Assembly (NCBI GenBank): GCA_029907605.1
Contig: JARYLO010000001.1
Location: 1-64,000 of the forward strand
Direction: 5' to 3'
Length of the DNA stretch: 64,000 bases
DNA from: Sedimentisphaerales bacterium
Lineage (GTDB): Bacteria > Planctomycetota > Phycisphaerae > Sedimentisphaerales > Anaerobacaceae
Of this stretch, positions 16,359 to 26,538 are shown piece after piece; within the stretch, counting starts at the first letter, position 1, and each line of letters starts with the position of its first letter. A model generated the notes under the pieces. That model did no database searches. It was not told the origin of the DNA and was given only the letters and a program-made list of their open reading frames with translations. Both the position numbers and the translations under genes were made by a program.

Positions 16359-18337
16359 CTTAGTGGGATCCTAAATAAGGTTATACTCAATGGTTGAATA
16401 GACAGGGGGCTTGTAGGATCACAACTGGGCAGGGGTCGAATATCCACCCTTCTTGGTTCACCAGGCTGGTTGTATGCCATTGGATCGTCTGCTGTGATGA
16501 CCCAGGCCTGCGCAGGGCCAGCAGGGCTGACCTGGCCCAAACTCAATTGGAGCCTGGTGGATGAGGCCAGGGGGTTGACTACCCCTATGGTGAGGGCCTT
16601 CTTGTCCTCAGTCAGGGCAGCAGCTATGTCCAAGGGCTGGCCGTCGTGTTCTACTGCAACAGGTATCCTTCCGTATTGCTGGCGATAGAGCTTCAAGGGC
16701 AGGCCCGTAGAGTCGAAGTCTGCGGCGGTCTTGGTGGTCTTTATGCAACCTATCACATTGACGGTCTGTGCATAGTTGGCCATGAAGATAATATCTGTGT
16801 TCCGGAAGTACTCGTGCAGGCCTGCTGCTATGCCCAACGCATCCTTGAGGAAATACCGGGTCCCAAGCTCTCCGAATACATGCGGGCCATACCAGAAATT
16901 CCACTCGGTCATCGCGATGCGGATATCCTTATCCTTGAGTGAGTCCAGCTCCTGACGGAGCCTGCGGTGGCCTTCTGCCTTACGCCTAATGTTGTTAGGG
17001 ATCTGCTGGATGTGTTCTACTATGTCTGGCCTTTCCTGGCAGTAGAAGTGTTCTGCGATCAGCTCCATGTGGTCTGCACAACTAGCCAGCATGCCCCTGC
17101 TCCAGCTCCTGGGCCCGCCATCTCCAAGGTCGCCGCTGGCGATGGTCTTAATGGTTGGATCGACCTGCCTCATCTTGTCTACCACCCAATTGTGCTTGAG
17201 CACATAGTGGCTCAACTGCATATACCCCAGTTGCCACCTACCCCACATCTCATTGCCCACACACCACCATTTCACATTGAATGGCTTGGGATGGCCGTTC
17301 TTGGCCCGCAGCTTGCCCATGGGTGTATCGGTTGAACCATTGCAGTATTCGACCTGTGCTGCAGCCGAATATGCATCACCAAAACCAGTATTGACAGTGA
17401 TCATGGGCTCTGCACCGATCAATTCACACAGTCGTACGAACTCATGCATGCCCATATCATTGGTCTCTATACCTGTCCATGCAGGGTTTGTCCTGGTGGG
17501 CCTGCGATCCCTATCGCCAATCCCATCCCGCCAGTCATAGCCGCTAACGAAGTTGCCACCTGGCCATCTGTACAGTGGGGCGTTTAACTGCTTGAGTAGC
17601 TCTAGTGTGTCCTTTCGGAAGCCCTCGACGTTATCTGCGGGCATGAGGGAAACGCAACCGATCCTCAACCACCCTTTGCCAAGGGCAGTTATAGACAGCT
17701 GGCCGTTCTCTGTATTGTCACCAGCGGTGAACTTGAAGCTGAACCTCGTGTACTTGCCAGGTACCCTCCTGATCTTCTGAACTACGATCTGATCCTGGCC
17801 TGGCCCCCAAGACAGGCTTATCTTCACAGGGCCGACGCCACGGCTGGCTGCCAGCCATGCATAACCGACATAGCTCTTGCCCTTGACCAAACCCAATTCC
17901 TCTTGGTAGATGCCTACCTCCTTTCCATCCACGGTGATCTGCGGCGAGTGATTGCCGCTGAATGCGTCCTTCTGGACCATCTGGATGCATCCGGCTGGGC
18001 CTATCAGCTTCCAGGGCGAGTCTGTAAGTACCTTCGCCTTGGCCTCAGTAAACCTCCAGATATCGCCCTTTGCAGGCACGGCATAATAAAACTTGCGGTC
18101 TTCAAGCATCTCCGCCCAGATCCCGCCGTATATGCACCTTCCCAGGTGTTCTATGAACTGTCCATAGATATATGGGCTGATGGGCTGGCTGACCTTGGAG
18201 GTATCTATCGTGACCTGGCAGACCTGTGGCAGGGAGGGCGGGGTGTTTGCATCTTGAGCCCGGCCCGCCAGGCCGGCAGATAAGATAAGGCATGCTACTG
18301 CAATAGGGATGCAAACGGTTCGAATCCTTCGGTCCAT
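16355..18337 (-). CDS. Secreted GH51 alpha-L-arabinofuranosidase
   Basis: 660 residues with a signal peptide (VCIPIAVACLILSAGLAGRAQ). Layout: a short strand ISPYIYGQFIEHLGRCIYGG, a carbohydrate-binding-like beta domain (about 85-240), a TIM barrel (about 245-555) and a C-terminal beta domain. Acid/base E363 lies in VGNEMWG and nucleophile E478 in MTEWNFWYG. It releases terminal arabinofuranose from arabinan or arabinoxylan. AAGGAGA ribosome site. First gene of the GH51-GH43 pair. Upstream to 18525 there is no clear promoter by eye. Confidence 0.93.
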   Translation of the reverse strand: MDRRIRTVCIPIAVACLILSAGLAGRAQDANTPPSLPQVCQVTIDTSKVSQPISPYIYGQFIEHLGRCIYGGIWAEMLEDRKFYYAVPAKGDIWRFTEAKAKVLTDSPWKLIGPAGCIQMVQKDAFSGNHSPQITVDGKEVGIYQEELGLVKGKSYVGYAWLAASRGVGPVKISLSWGPGQDQIVVQKIRRVPGKYTRFSFKFTAGDNTENGQLSITALGKGWLRIGCVSLMPADNVEGFRKDTLELLKQLNAPLYRWPGGNFVSGYDWRDGIGDRDRRPTRTNPAWTGIETNDMGMHEFVRLCELIGAEPMITVNTGFGDAYSAAAQVEYCNGSTDTPMGKLRAKNGHPKPFNVKWWCVGNEMWGRWQLGYMQLSHYVLKHNWVVDKMRQVDPTIKTIASGDLGDGGPRSWSRGMLASCADHMELIAEHFYCQERPDIVEHIQQIPNNIRRKAEGHRRLRQELDSLKDKDIRIAMTEWNFWYGPHVFGELGTRYFLKDALGIAAGLHEYFRNTDIIFMANYAQTVNVIGCIKTTKTAADFDSTGLPLKLYRQQYGRIPVAVEHDGQPLDIAAALTEDKKALTIGVVNPLASSTRLQLSLGQVSPAGPAQAWVITADDPMAYNQPGEPRRVDIRPLPSCDPTSPLSIQPLSITLFRIPLR

Positions 18338-18525
18338 ATTCGTCTCCTTACTATCCAGACCTTAAACCCATTATGTAAGCAACCATGTTAGCGTCCTTCC
18401 CATCTCTGTCCAGGACCCAGGCAATAGAAAAAGCTCCCTTGCCTGCTTGGTAGCCTTGGCGTATCTTATTGCCGGTCCACAAAGCAAAGGGCATGGCAGG
18501 ACATGGAGCTAGTCAGGGGGCTGTT

Positions 18526-18987
18526 ATGACAAGGACGTTTGGCTGGGGTGGATACATAAACCTGCTGGTCATCTTGGCCAGCCTTGTGGGGGGTTGTGCT
18601 ACCAGGACTGCAGGATTGTTTACGCGTCCGGAGCTGACCAGTTACGATCGCATGGCAGTCTTGGGATTGACCCCTGAACAAGAACAGCTGTTTATGGCCG
18701 CATATACAAAGGGCCTGCCTGGACCTGGCCCGACATTTGTGGAGCGAGCGAGGCTGCAGGATGTGATCAGCGGACAAGACCTGCTCAAGGGCAGGCTCAA
18801 CGAAAAGACGCGGGCAAGGATCAGGCAGATCTTGGGTGTCGAGGCACTTATCATGTGTGAATACTACGACGCAATCGAGGGTGGGGTCCTAAAGAAGTTC
18901 CGGGTAAGGATCGTGGATAGCTCCACCGGCGCGATAGTCGGTTCGGTCATAACGCAGGGAAGGGATGACTTCGATTACCATGCGTAA
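18526..18987 (+). CDS. Small lipoprotein of unknown function
   Basis: 153 residues from the ATG at 18526 (an upstream in-frame ATG at 18469 is possible but would put a hydrophilic extension before the signal). LVILASLVGGC is a good lipobox, so the mature protein is lipid-anchored. The body has a helical region (DRMAVLGLTPEQEQLFMAAY, RLQDVISGQDLLKG) and ends in a beta-strand part (KKFRVRIVDSSTGAIVGSVI). The latter resembles outer-membrane lipoproteins that report CsgG-like or GNA1162-type folds, but I cannot name the family. It stands alone between two minus-strand CAZyme groups. Confidence 0.7.
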   Translation: MTRTFGWGGYINLLVILASLVGGCATRTAGLFTRPELTSYDRMAVLGLTPEQEQLFMAAYTKGLPGPGPTFVERARLQDVISGQDLLKGRLNEKTRARIRQILGVEALIMCEYYDAIEGGVLKKFRVRIVDSSTGAIVGSVITQGRDDFDYHA

Positions 18988-19168
18988 CAGGTAGTAAAGG
19001 CCCTAAGACAGGACATCCAACACACCAGATCCCGCCAATCGGATACATCAGCGCCGACATCGGCCAAGGATTGAGCTTGACCTTGTTATCCTAGGGCGTG
19101 CGGTGATTGAAGCAATGCATCAAGACCCGCAGCGACCGGATATCGATCTACTGAAAGGCCATGGCCCC

Positions 19169-19493
19169 TTAAGGGCTATCCTGATTAGGGACAAAATAGA
19201 GTGAAAGCTTGACGCTGCTAGGCCTATTTGGGTCGCCCAACAGACTGGCGAACTCTGGCACCCATTGGAATTGGACAGAAGTGCCCGGGTCAACGGACTT
19301 GGTCGCTATGATGGTCTTGGTGTTGTCCTCAACCCAATATAGGGTGCCCTCAGATGGAGCTCTGTATTCCACATCGAACCGGCCACCCACTAGAAAACGC
19401 CTGTCAGGGACCCCTTCAGGTGTAAACTGGCTGGCAGTAGGGGGGAAACTCCCTACACCCAGCCACAACTACACACAACAGTCCTAATGCCAT
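19169..19493 (-). pseudogene. Small lipoprotein gene broken by a one-base shift in a G6/C6 run
   Basis: On the minus strand an ATG at 19493 opens a perfect lipoprotein signal (MALGLLCVVVAGC, lipobox VAGC), but the frame stops soon after. The 99-residue downstream frame (GRFDVEYRAPSEGTLYWVED...) has no good start of its own, only a TTG at 19468 directly after a stop codon. The two frames would join seamlessly as REFPPTASQFTPEG if the run of six C (19440-19445) had five. It may be a real mutation, a phase-variable tract or a sequencing error. The body looks like a short beta-rich domain of unknown function. Confidence 0.6.
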
Positions 19494-19691
19494 GCAAATC
19501 CGCCTGCACATACATGTCTGCCCGGTCAATGTTAGGCCTAATCCTTTCCTTCCAGCTATGGACTGTCGATGGGATAGTATAGGGTCTGAGCACGCTGTGT
19601 CAACCTGGAAATGCAGCTGTTTGCTGCCTGGTATGAAGATGCCTTTGTCAGGTCGTCAATCCTTTCCCAAGGCCTTCATGAAAGCGATCTG

Positions 19692-22604
19692 TCAATATCC
19701 TTGGAGCCGTTCCATCAATACCACAGGCCCGATTAGTCCAGAAGGCATCAGTGGGGTCTTGGCGGTCAGGGCAGTGATGTTGGTCTTTGTCCTCCTTTGG
19801 GATTCAGGCAGGTTGGCGTCGCCTATGACCCTATTTGCCCAGAAGTTAACGACATCGATCTGTAGTTCATTCGTACCAGGTCTGATGGCATCGGCGATCT
19901 GGAGTCTAAATGGAGGTGTCCAGAGGATCCCAAGATCCATGCCATTGAGTCTTACCCTCGCGATCTCCTTGACAGTACCCAGGTCCAACCAGATCGACCT
20001 ACCTGCAAGGCCTGCACCCAGATCGATCTGCTTTGTGTATGTTGCCATCCCGGAATAGTACCTTATGTTCGGATCAGGATAGTCTGTCCAGCTTATCAAC
20101 CGATCTAGGATCACCGGCTGTGGCCTACCCCAATATGGATCAAAGGTCACGGTCCATGGCCCAGGGCTTATGTCGCTGATCTGTATGAATCTATAGGACC
20201 GCCTTCGCAAGGCATCCTCAGGTACAGGTAGACTAGTATCTATCACCACGAACACAGAGCCATATGGGTGCAGCTCCAGGGGCACATCCATCCTGCCATC
20301 TCCAAGGACCTCCAGGCCTGTTGCCGCTTCGCGTTGGCCAGTTACTGGATCCCAGATCTGGGCCATACCTTGTGCCCTGAGCGTCGCAACTATACTTGCA
20401 GGTTCTCTCCTACGATTGGAGACAAAGTAGATCTCCTTATTGCCGCAACGCCGGTGGATGTACTGGATATCTGCCTGAGATGGATCGCTCTTGTATGCAA
20501 AGTCAGGGGCAATACCATCTGAGATCAATATCTCCCTGGCAGGCCGTTGGTCGAAGACCCTGCCCTTGCCGGTTCGGCCCGACCACAATAGGCCAGCGAG
20601 TCGTTGCACCTCGATATCTGCCTGCGGATAGCCGGTAAGGCCATTTGCTGCATCAGGCCGCGTTCCTATGATGGTCGCTCCATCCTCTACCAACTGCCAG
20701 ACCTTCCGCATCACCTCTAGCGAGATGGACCTGACGGGCGGCAGTACCAGCAGCCTGTAGTCCGTACCATCAGGCAGCACCAGCCTTCCATCCTTTACCT
20801 GGACCCTGGTGAGCAAGGCCTCTTCCGTGATCACGTCATAGTCGTACCCAGGTCCAACGCCTGCAGGGTCACTGGATCGGAGCTGCGCGTAGTTGGGCAC
20901 ATGGCCGCCGTAATAGTAGAGCACATCCGCCACGAATCTGCCCTGCTGGAGCATCCACTGACAGCGGTTTATGTAGTCGAAGAATGGCTTGGAGAGGGGC
21001 CACCAGGTGACATTAGGATTCAGGTGCGTGCCGGCAAAGTATTGGATCCCTGGCAGGCCGAACTCTCTTGGCGAGCAGACCCAGGCATGCCAGAACAATA
21101 GGTTCAGTCCCTCTGTCAAGGCATAGTCGAATGAGGGCTTGAGGTTGTCCCACAAGGTCTCCTGCCAGTGGGGGCCTACGGTGGTAAAGCCCTCTGCACC
21201 CACCAGGATGTGGCCATATGTGTGTGCAGCAGATGCAGGCTGCTTTACAAAGAACCTGACCTGCTCGCTGGTGCGGTGGGTAGGGGAGATGGCCCAGAAC
21301 TCCGACATCGGTATGTCGTTGAGGCCCAGGGTCCTTTGGGCATCGATGGGCGTAAAGTGAGGGCCCCCTGACTCCGGGTGGATCTGCATACCATGCTCAG
21401 CAGCCCATTGCTTGAACAGGGCGTAGTGATTATCTACCGCCAGGTCCCCCAACGTCTTCCTGAAGTCGAAGAGGAATCGGTTGCTGATGTCTCTACTATC
21501 GATGATAAAGCCTGCTATTACCGGCAGGTATGGCACTGGATCGTATCCGCGCCGCTTGCGAAACTCCTCGACCAATGTCTGCGTCCAGTTGAATACGTCG
21601 ATCTCCCAGCTATCGGTGTGGAGATACCTTAGTGTCTTGCCAGCGTATGGCCCAGCCTGGGCGATCAATGGCTCGACCACCTGCTGCCAGTATCTGGCGA
21701 ATGCATCGCGATCCAATACATCCAGTGCATAGCCAGACCAACCGTCACTATGCGTAGAGACCCTGCACGCATCTGCCAATGTGCAGCCGAGCCGTAGGAC
21801 CTGCCAGTTCCCGGCTGGGACCTCCCATCGCAGCGTCCCATCTTGGTCCAGGTACCTGGATATGTCCACTATATCCGTCGCATTTGCATCCTGTTCGCCA
21901 GGTATAGATTCCTCCTGGTCATAAAAGAGCGGTATCGTAGGCGGTGCAGAATTGGCCAGGAACCAGCCATCAGGTCCAGGGAAATTAGGCCTTGCCCTCA
22001 GTGCCTTGACCTCCAGGTTTCTTAGGGGCCTGCGGTCTGCTGGTAAATCGGGCCTGATCCGCCATGCAAGCACGTACAGATCCTGGTAGAAGCCATCCTT
22101 TTTGGCTGGCTGTGGCAGGATCACCTTGACCTGGCCTGGACCATTGAGCTGGACCTGCGACCATGTCAGCTTCTTTACCGCATCTGCTGGCCTGACCATC
22201 GGCCCGCCTATGTTCCAGCCGCTGACGATGCTTAGGCCCATCTCCAGATCGAGTCTATTTGCCCCTTCTATGGCGTATCGGAATAGCTGCTGCCACTGCT
22301 CGGACGCAAAGGTCGGTCCTGGCGGTATGGGCCTGTTTCCCCGTTGATCAGCACCACCTGCATCCACGATCAGCCCACCGCCAAACCCTTTTTCCTTCAT
22401 GGCCAGAAGATCGCTAGTGATCGCCTCCTTGGTGACATTGCCGTTGAGCCACCACCAGAATGCACGCAGCCTGGCTTGGACCGGGGGATCCTCCCATCCA
22501 GATACGAGGTCTGTTGCCTGGCAGATGGGTATTACAAGCCCAAGGATCGCTACCAAGGCAAGCCAGGACCGGTTACTTGTAGATCCTGACCAGCTCCGCC
22601 CCAT
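19692..22604 (-). CDS. Secreted GH106 alpha-L-rhamnosidase
   Basis: 970 residues from the ATG at 22604, which gives a signal peptide (SWLALVAILGLVIPICQA) and overlaps the GH27 gene by 32 bp. The longer frame to 22772 is an artefact. The GH106 signature at the start of the catalytic part is plain: PPVQARLRAFWWWLNGNVTK, DLLAMKEKGFGGGLIVDAG, GLSIVSGWNIGGP. Further on come HTDSWEIDVFNWTQTL and the C-terminal jelly-roll ending LWTPPFRLQI. The family cleaves terminal alpha-L-rhamnose from rhamnogalacturonan or its side chains. Last gene of a GH43-GH3-GH27-GH106 operon. No tidy ribosome site; translation is probably coupled. Confidence 0.88.
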   Translation of the reverse strand: MGRSWSGSTSNRSWLALVAILGLVIPICQATDLVSGWEDPPVQARLRAFWWWLNGNVTKEAITSDLLAMKEKGFGGGLIVDAGGADQRGNRPIPPGPTFASEQWQQLFRYAIEGANRLDLEMGLSIVSGWNIGGPMVRPADAVKKLTWSQVQLNGPGQVKVILPQPAKKDGFYQDLYVLAWRIRPDLPADRRPLRNLEVKALRARPNFPGPDGWFLANSAPPTIPLFYDQEESIPGEQDANATDIVDISRYLDQDGTLRWEVPAGNWQVLRLGCTLADACRVSTHSDGWSGYALDVLDRDAFARYWQQVVEPLIAQAGPYAGKTLRYLHTDSWEIDVFNWTQTLVEEFRKRRGYDPVPYLPVIAGFIIDSRDISNRFLFDFRKTLGDLAVDNHYALFKQWAAEHGMQIHPESGGPHFTPIDAQRTLGLNDIPMSEFWAISPTHRTSEQVRFFVKQPASAAHTYGHILVGAEGFTTVGPHWQETLWDNLKPSFDYALTEGLNLLFWHAWVCSPREFGLPGIQYFAGTHLNPNVTWWPLSKPFFDYINRCQWMLQQGRFVADVLYYYGGHVPNYAQLRSSDPAGVGPGYDYDVITEEALLTRVQVKDGRLVLPDGTDYRLLVLPPVRSISLEVMRKVWQLVEDGATIIGTRPDAANGLTGYPQADIEVQRLAGLLWSGRTGKGRVFDQRPAREILISDGIAPDFAYKSDPSQADIQYIHRRCGNKEIYFVSNRRREPASIVATLRAQGMAQIWDPVTGQREAATGLEVLGDGRMDVPLELHPYGSVFVVIDTSLPVPEDALRRRSYRFIQISDISPGPWTVTFDPYWGRPQPVILDRLISWTDYPDPNIRYYSGMATYTKQIDLGAGLAGRSIWLDLGTVKEIARVRLNGMDLGILWTPPFRLQIADAIRPGTNELQIDVVNFWANRVIGDANLPESQRRTKTNITALTAKTPLMPSGLIGPVVLMERLQGY

Positions 22605-24168
22605 GCGGTGCGACCTCCATGCTGAACCTATCCTGGAACCGGCCCAATTCCCTTTGCCTCCAGAGGTCCCTGATGCGTCTTGGCCCTTGCAGGCCAAGGT
22701 CCTTCCATCTGACGGTGACCGTAAGCCTTTGTGTATCCGAGGTATTGAATAGACCCACCGCCTTGGAGCCATCTGCTATGTCCTTTGCATAGACCTTGGT
22801 GTTCGGATCGCCTGCAACGCAGACCGCCTGCCTACCGAGCTCGTCCTGGTTGACTGCCAGGACCTCATCGTTGGTTATAAGGTTCAAGGTGAATTCGTCC
22901 AGCCTTTCCAGGTCGCAGCCCAAAAGTAGTGGAGAGCACACCAGGCACCAAAGGGTGATGTGGGTGTATTGCTCCTCAAGCGTCAGGCCCGTTGGCCTGG
23001 GTGGCCTTCCTCCCCAGCCGCCGACCACACCTATGACCAGCATGTCTGGGTCATTCCAGTGGCCTGGGCCTTGATACGGTGCCCACTTGTCCAGGCCGAA
23101 GCCCTTGCTGCTCATGGACCTCCAGTTATCGCGGATGTCGCCGCTGGTCCGCCAAGAGTTTGCGATCTTGCATATCTGGGGGATGTTCTGGAAGGGCATG
23201 CTGTTGGAAAGGCTCAGGATGATGTCACGGCCGCAGTTCCGCAGTGCCTTGTACATCTCTAGCGTCTCTGGCAGTTCGTTTGGGTTCCAGTCGTATTTCA
23301 GATAGTCTATGCCCCATTTGGCCCACTGCTTGGCGTCATTGTCTGCGAATGAATACCTGCCTATGGCCCAGGGCAGTATCTTGCGGTTGACCTGTTTGGG
23401 GCCTGTGGGTTTGTCCCACCTGCCTTCTGGGTTCTCTGCACTGCCACCACAATAACCTGCATATGATGTGACCCATGGTGTAGAGTATATGCCTACCTTC
23501 AGGCCCATGGCATGTATCTGGTCACAAAGGCCCTTCATGTCCGGGAACCTCTCATTGCCCTGTATCGCATTGTATGGCCCTCCACGCAGGCCCTGCCAGG
23601 CATCGTCTATGTTGATGTATGTCCAGCCGTGATCTATAAGACCGGTGCTGACCATGGCCTTTGCAGCACGAAGGATCTTATCAGCATCGATCCGAGGCCC
23701 CCAGCAATTCCAGCTATTCCAGCCCATGGCTGGGGTCAGGCTGATCGTCTCGCCCACAACGATCCTGAACCGCCTTTGGGCAGAGCCCAGTTGGTTGGTG
23801 GCCTTCAGTATGACCACATGCTCGCCTGGCCTTTCGATTCGGCCAGTGATCATGCCTGTATTGGGATCGATCGTCAAACCGGCCGGCAGGCCATCTGCAG
23901 CGAATCTCATGGGCCTGATACCTGTAGCAGGTATGCGATATATGAAGGGATGACCGGGCCTGACACCGAAGATCGACGGGCCATTGATCCGCGGGGTATC
24001 CGGGGGCGCAGGCGTGCGGATCTCCACTGGACTATCGATTGCCTGGGCTAATGAACTGGCAAAGGTAGGTCCCATTTGGGCCGACTGGGCCGGGCTGGCC
24101 CATCCGGTAACGCATATCCGCAAGACAATAACATGGACAGCAATAAGCCTAGCGACAAGCCTATTCAT
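22573..24168 (-). CDS. Secreted GH27 alpha-galactosidase with N-terminal putative-Ig domain
   Basis: About 531 residues from the ATG at 24168, which lies 18 bp after the GH3 stop (a TTG at 24186 is less likely). After the signal peptide, residues 55-140 form a He_PIG-type domain (GLPAGLTIDPNTGMITG). The catalytic barrel starts at LTPAMGWNSWNCWG. Nucleophile D293 lies in YLKYDWN and acid/base D344 in TSGDIRDNW. These are the known catalytic positions of GH27. It would remove alpha-galactose decorations. The C-terminal beta domain ends EVAPHGAELVRI, as usual for the family. Confidence 0.92.
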   Translation of the reverse strand: MNRLVARLIAVHVIVLRICVTGWASPAQSAQMGPTFASSLAQAIDSPVEIRTPAPPDTPRINGPSIFGVRPGHPFIYRIPATGIRPMRFAADGLPAGLTIDPNTGMITGRIERPGEHVVILKATNQLGSAQRRFRIVVGETISLTPAMGWNSWNCWGPRIDADKILRAAKAMVSTGLIDHGWTYINIDDAWQGLRGGPYNAIQGNERFPDMKGLCDQIHAMGLKVGIYSTPWVTSYAGYCGGSAENPEGRWDKPTGPKQVNRKILPWAIGRYSFADNDAKQWAKWGIDYLKYDWNPNELPETLEMYKALRNCGRDIILSLSNSMPFQNIPQICKIANSWRTSGDIRDNWRSMSSKGFGLDKWAPYQGPGHWNDPDMLVIGVVGGWGGRPPRPTGLTLEEQYTHITLWCLVCSPLLLGCDLERLDEFTLNLITNDEVLAVNQDELGRQAVCVAGDPNTKVYAKDIADGSKAVGLFNTSDTQRLTVTVRWKDLGLQGPRRIRDLWRQRELGRFQDRFSMEVAPHGAELVRIYK

Positions 24169-24186
24169 GGTATGACTCCAAAGCAA

Positions 24187-26535
24187 TTACTTGACGATCT
24201 CGAAATGCCCTTTGAGTCTTATGTCTTCAGAAGAGCTGCCTACCATCACAGTAAAGGTCCCGGGTTCAACCACCCATTGGTAGTCCTTGTCGAGTATGGC
24301 CAGGTCCCTTGCATGGATATTGAATCTCACACGCCTTGTCTGGCCAGGCCTGAGTGTGACCCTTTCGAAGCCCTTTAGCATCATATCATATGTGATCACA
24401 CTGCTTACATCGTCTCTTATGTAGAGCTGTACGACCTCATCCCCCTCTCGACTGCCGGTATTGGTCAGGTCCAGGCTTATGGCGATGGTGCCGTCTGGAC
24501 CTTGCCGCGTTGGAGATATATTGAGATTGCTATACTCAAATGTCGTATAGCTTAGTCCGTGGCCAAAACAATAAAGAGGGCCGTTTACGGTGGTAGTTTC
24601 GTCCGCCTGGGAGGCTGGCTTGTAAGGGAAGTTGAATGGGATCTGGCCTACGGCCTTAGGGAAGGTGACAGGCAGCTTGCCACCTGGGTTGATGTCGCCG
24701 AACAATGCCTCCGCTATCGCCTGGCCGCAGTATTCGCCTGGGGCCCATGCCTCTAGGATTGCGGGAATGTACTTGTCAATCCAGTTTATAGACAAGGCCC
24801 GGCCGTTCAGCAAGACCACGACCGTGGGTGTGCCGGTTGCATAGATGGCCTTGACCAGGTCCAGTTGATGACCAGGCAGGTCCAGGCTCGTCCTGGACTT
24901 GCCCTCGCCGACCACGGATCGGTCCTCGCCCAGGACCACTATTGCCACCTGGCAGGCCTTGGCCGCCTGTGCGGCCTGCTGGATCTGCTGTCTTGTCTGC
25001 TGATCTGGGGGCTCGGGAAGGATCTCGGATGTGGGCCAATTCCTGTCCTTAACGTCGCAGCCCTTGAAGTACACGACATTGGCGTCCGGTACGATCGCCT
25101 TTATCCCCTCTAAGACCGTGATGATCTTGGCATTGTACGGCCCATAGCGGTCCTGGCAGATGTCGTCATTTTGTGCATTCGGGCCTGCCACCAGTATGGA
25201 TTTAATATCCTTGCGAAGGGGTAGTAGATGCCCTTCATTCTTCAACAGGACCAGTAACTTCCTTGCTGCCTCCAGGGCGACCTGTCGATGTTGGCTGCAA
25301 TGGACGATCCTATCTGCAGCAGCAGGATCTCGATATGGATTGTCGAAGAGGCCTAGCCAGAATTTTACCCGCAAGACATCTGCGACCCTCCGATCGATAA
25401 GGTCCATGGGCAGGGATCCTTCCTTTATCAGCTCACGGAGCGGATTGATGAAGACCTCTGGTGGCGTGAATGTGGTCCTGACGTTCAGTCCTGCCTCTAC
25501 CGCCTGCCTGACTGCGTCCTTGTATGTGGCTGCAACGCGGTGCTTGCTGAAGATGAACCTGACCGCGTCGCTGTCAGAGACCACATAGCCCTTGAAGCCG
25601 TACTGGCCACGGAGCCTCTGTGTAAGGAAATCGTAACTACCGGTAATGGGGATCCCGTCGTAGTCGTTATAAGAGCTCATGGTACCCATGGCCTTGGCCT
25701 GCATGAACGCAGCCCTCCATGGGGCCATGAAGATCGTCTCTACCTCTCGCAGTGATTCGTGAGGATCGGTCCTTGCAGCCCCGTCCCTGCCTCCCTTAGG
25801 CACGCTGTATATGCAGTAGTGCTTGGGCGTGGATGCAACCCCCTCTGCCTGGAGGGCCTCGATCATGGCCACCCCAAGTGCACTTGTCAGGAATGGGTCC
25901 TCGCTATATGCCTCTATGACCCTGCCCCACCTCGGATCCCTTGGCAGGTCCAGGATCGGGGCATAGATATTCGTATAGCCCAGTGCCCTGGCCTCTCTGC
26001 CCACCACATGCCCTATCCTTGCGATCAGGTTCGGGTCCCACGTGCTGGCCTGGCCTACCTGTGCAGGCATGCACGTAGCACCCACACAGCAGAGGCCCCT
26101 GATCCCCTCATTGGTGAAGTCCACAGGTATGCCGAGCCTTGTCTGCTCGATGAACCACCTCTGGACCGTATTGATGGCCTCTACGTGCCTGGCAGGGGAG
26201 GTATTAAACTCAAGCCCATGTCCGCCCACACCGTTGAGGTGCTCGTCTATATTGGCGATCCCATCTTTCCAGACCTGTTTGTCCCATTCGGGCGTGGGTA
26301 GGGGGTCCTGGAGTACCCTCCTGTAGCCGTAGAGCGTGGCCATCTGGCAGGTCTTCTCCTCTATGGTCATCCTCGCCAGGAGGTCCTGGACCCTCTTCTC
26401 TATATCCAGTTTGGGGTCCTCGTAGGGGTCCTTCTGGCCGTTCTTGTTCAGGTCGATCCATCCATCATGATAGATGCCCATTGGCTGGCCGGCCACGATA
26501 AAGGCTGCGACAAGACAGATAAGATTCGGTACCAT
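24187..26535 (-). CDS. Secreted GH3 beta-glycosidase (beta-glucosidase/beta-xylosidase)
   Basis: 782 residues. A signal peptide is followed by YHDGWIDLNKNGQKDPYED, a calcium-loop-like insert, then the TIM barrel (VQDLLARMTIEEKTCQM onward) with nucleophile D321 in GYVVSDSDAV, the alpha/beta sandwich (LLLKNEGHLLPL, VVLGEDRSVVGEGKSRTSLD with the acid region), and a fibronectin-III-like C-terminus (LTNTGSREGDEVVQLYI). The specificity (glucose, xylose or arabinose) cannot be read with certainty. It lies 3 bp after the GH43 gene in the operon. Confidence 0.92.
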   Translation of the reverse strand: MVPNLICLVAAFIVAGQPMGIYHDGWIDLNKNGQKDPYEDPKLDIEKRVQDLLARMTIEEKTCQMATLYGYRRVLQDPLPTPEWDKQVWKDGIANIDEHLNGVGGHGLEFNTSPARHVEAINTVQRWFIEQTRLGIPVDFTNEGIRGLCCVGATCMPAQVGQASTWDPNLIARIGHVVGREARALGYTNIYAPILDLPRDPRWGRVIEAYSEDPFLTSALGVAMIEALQAEGVASTPKHYCIYSVPKGGRDGAARTDPHESLREVETIFMAPWRAAFMQAKAMGTMSSYNDYDGIPITGSYDFLTQRLRGQYGFKGYVVSDSDAVRFIFSKHRVAATYKDAVRQAVEAGLNVRTTFTPPEVFINPLRELIKEGSLPMDLIDRRVADVLRVKFWLGLFDNPYRDPAAADRIVHCSQHRQVALEAARKLLVLLKNEGHLLPLRKDIKSILVAGPNAQNDDICQDRYGPYNAKIITVLEGIKAIVPDANVVYFKGCDVKDRNWPTSEILPEPPDQQTRQQIQQAAQAAKACQVAIVVLGEDRSVVGEGKSRTSLDLPGHQLDLVKAIYATGTPTVVVLLNGRALSINWIDKYIPAILEAWAPGEYCGQAIAEALFGDINPGGKLPVTFPKAVGQIPFNFPYKPASQADETTTVNGPLYCFGHGLSYTTFEYSNLNISPTRQGPDGTIAISLDLTNTGSREGDEVVQLYIRDDVSSVITYDMMLKGFERVTLRPGQTRRVRFNIHARDLAILDKDYQWVVEPGTFTVMVGSSSEDIRLKGHFEIVK

Positions 26536-26538
26536 TGG

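Noticed and set aside
18378-18390. CCATGTTAGCG upstream of the first GH51 as a third copy of the paired repeat
   Set aside because: The match is shifted by one base and has no partner at 21-22 bp.
22605-22772. N-terminal extension of the GH106 protein to 1026 residues
   Set aside because: It overlaps the GH27 coding end by 200 bp, is hydrophilic and would bury the signal peptide; the ATG at 22604 is better.
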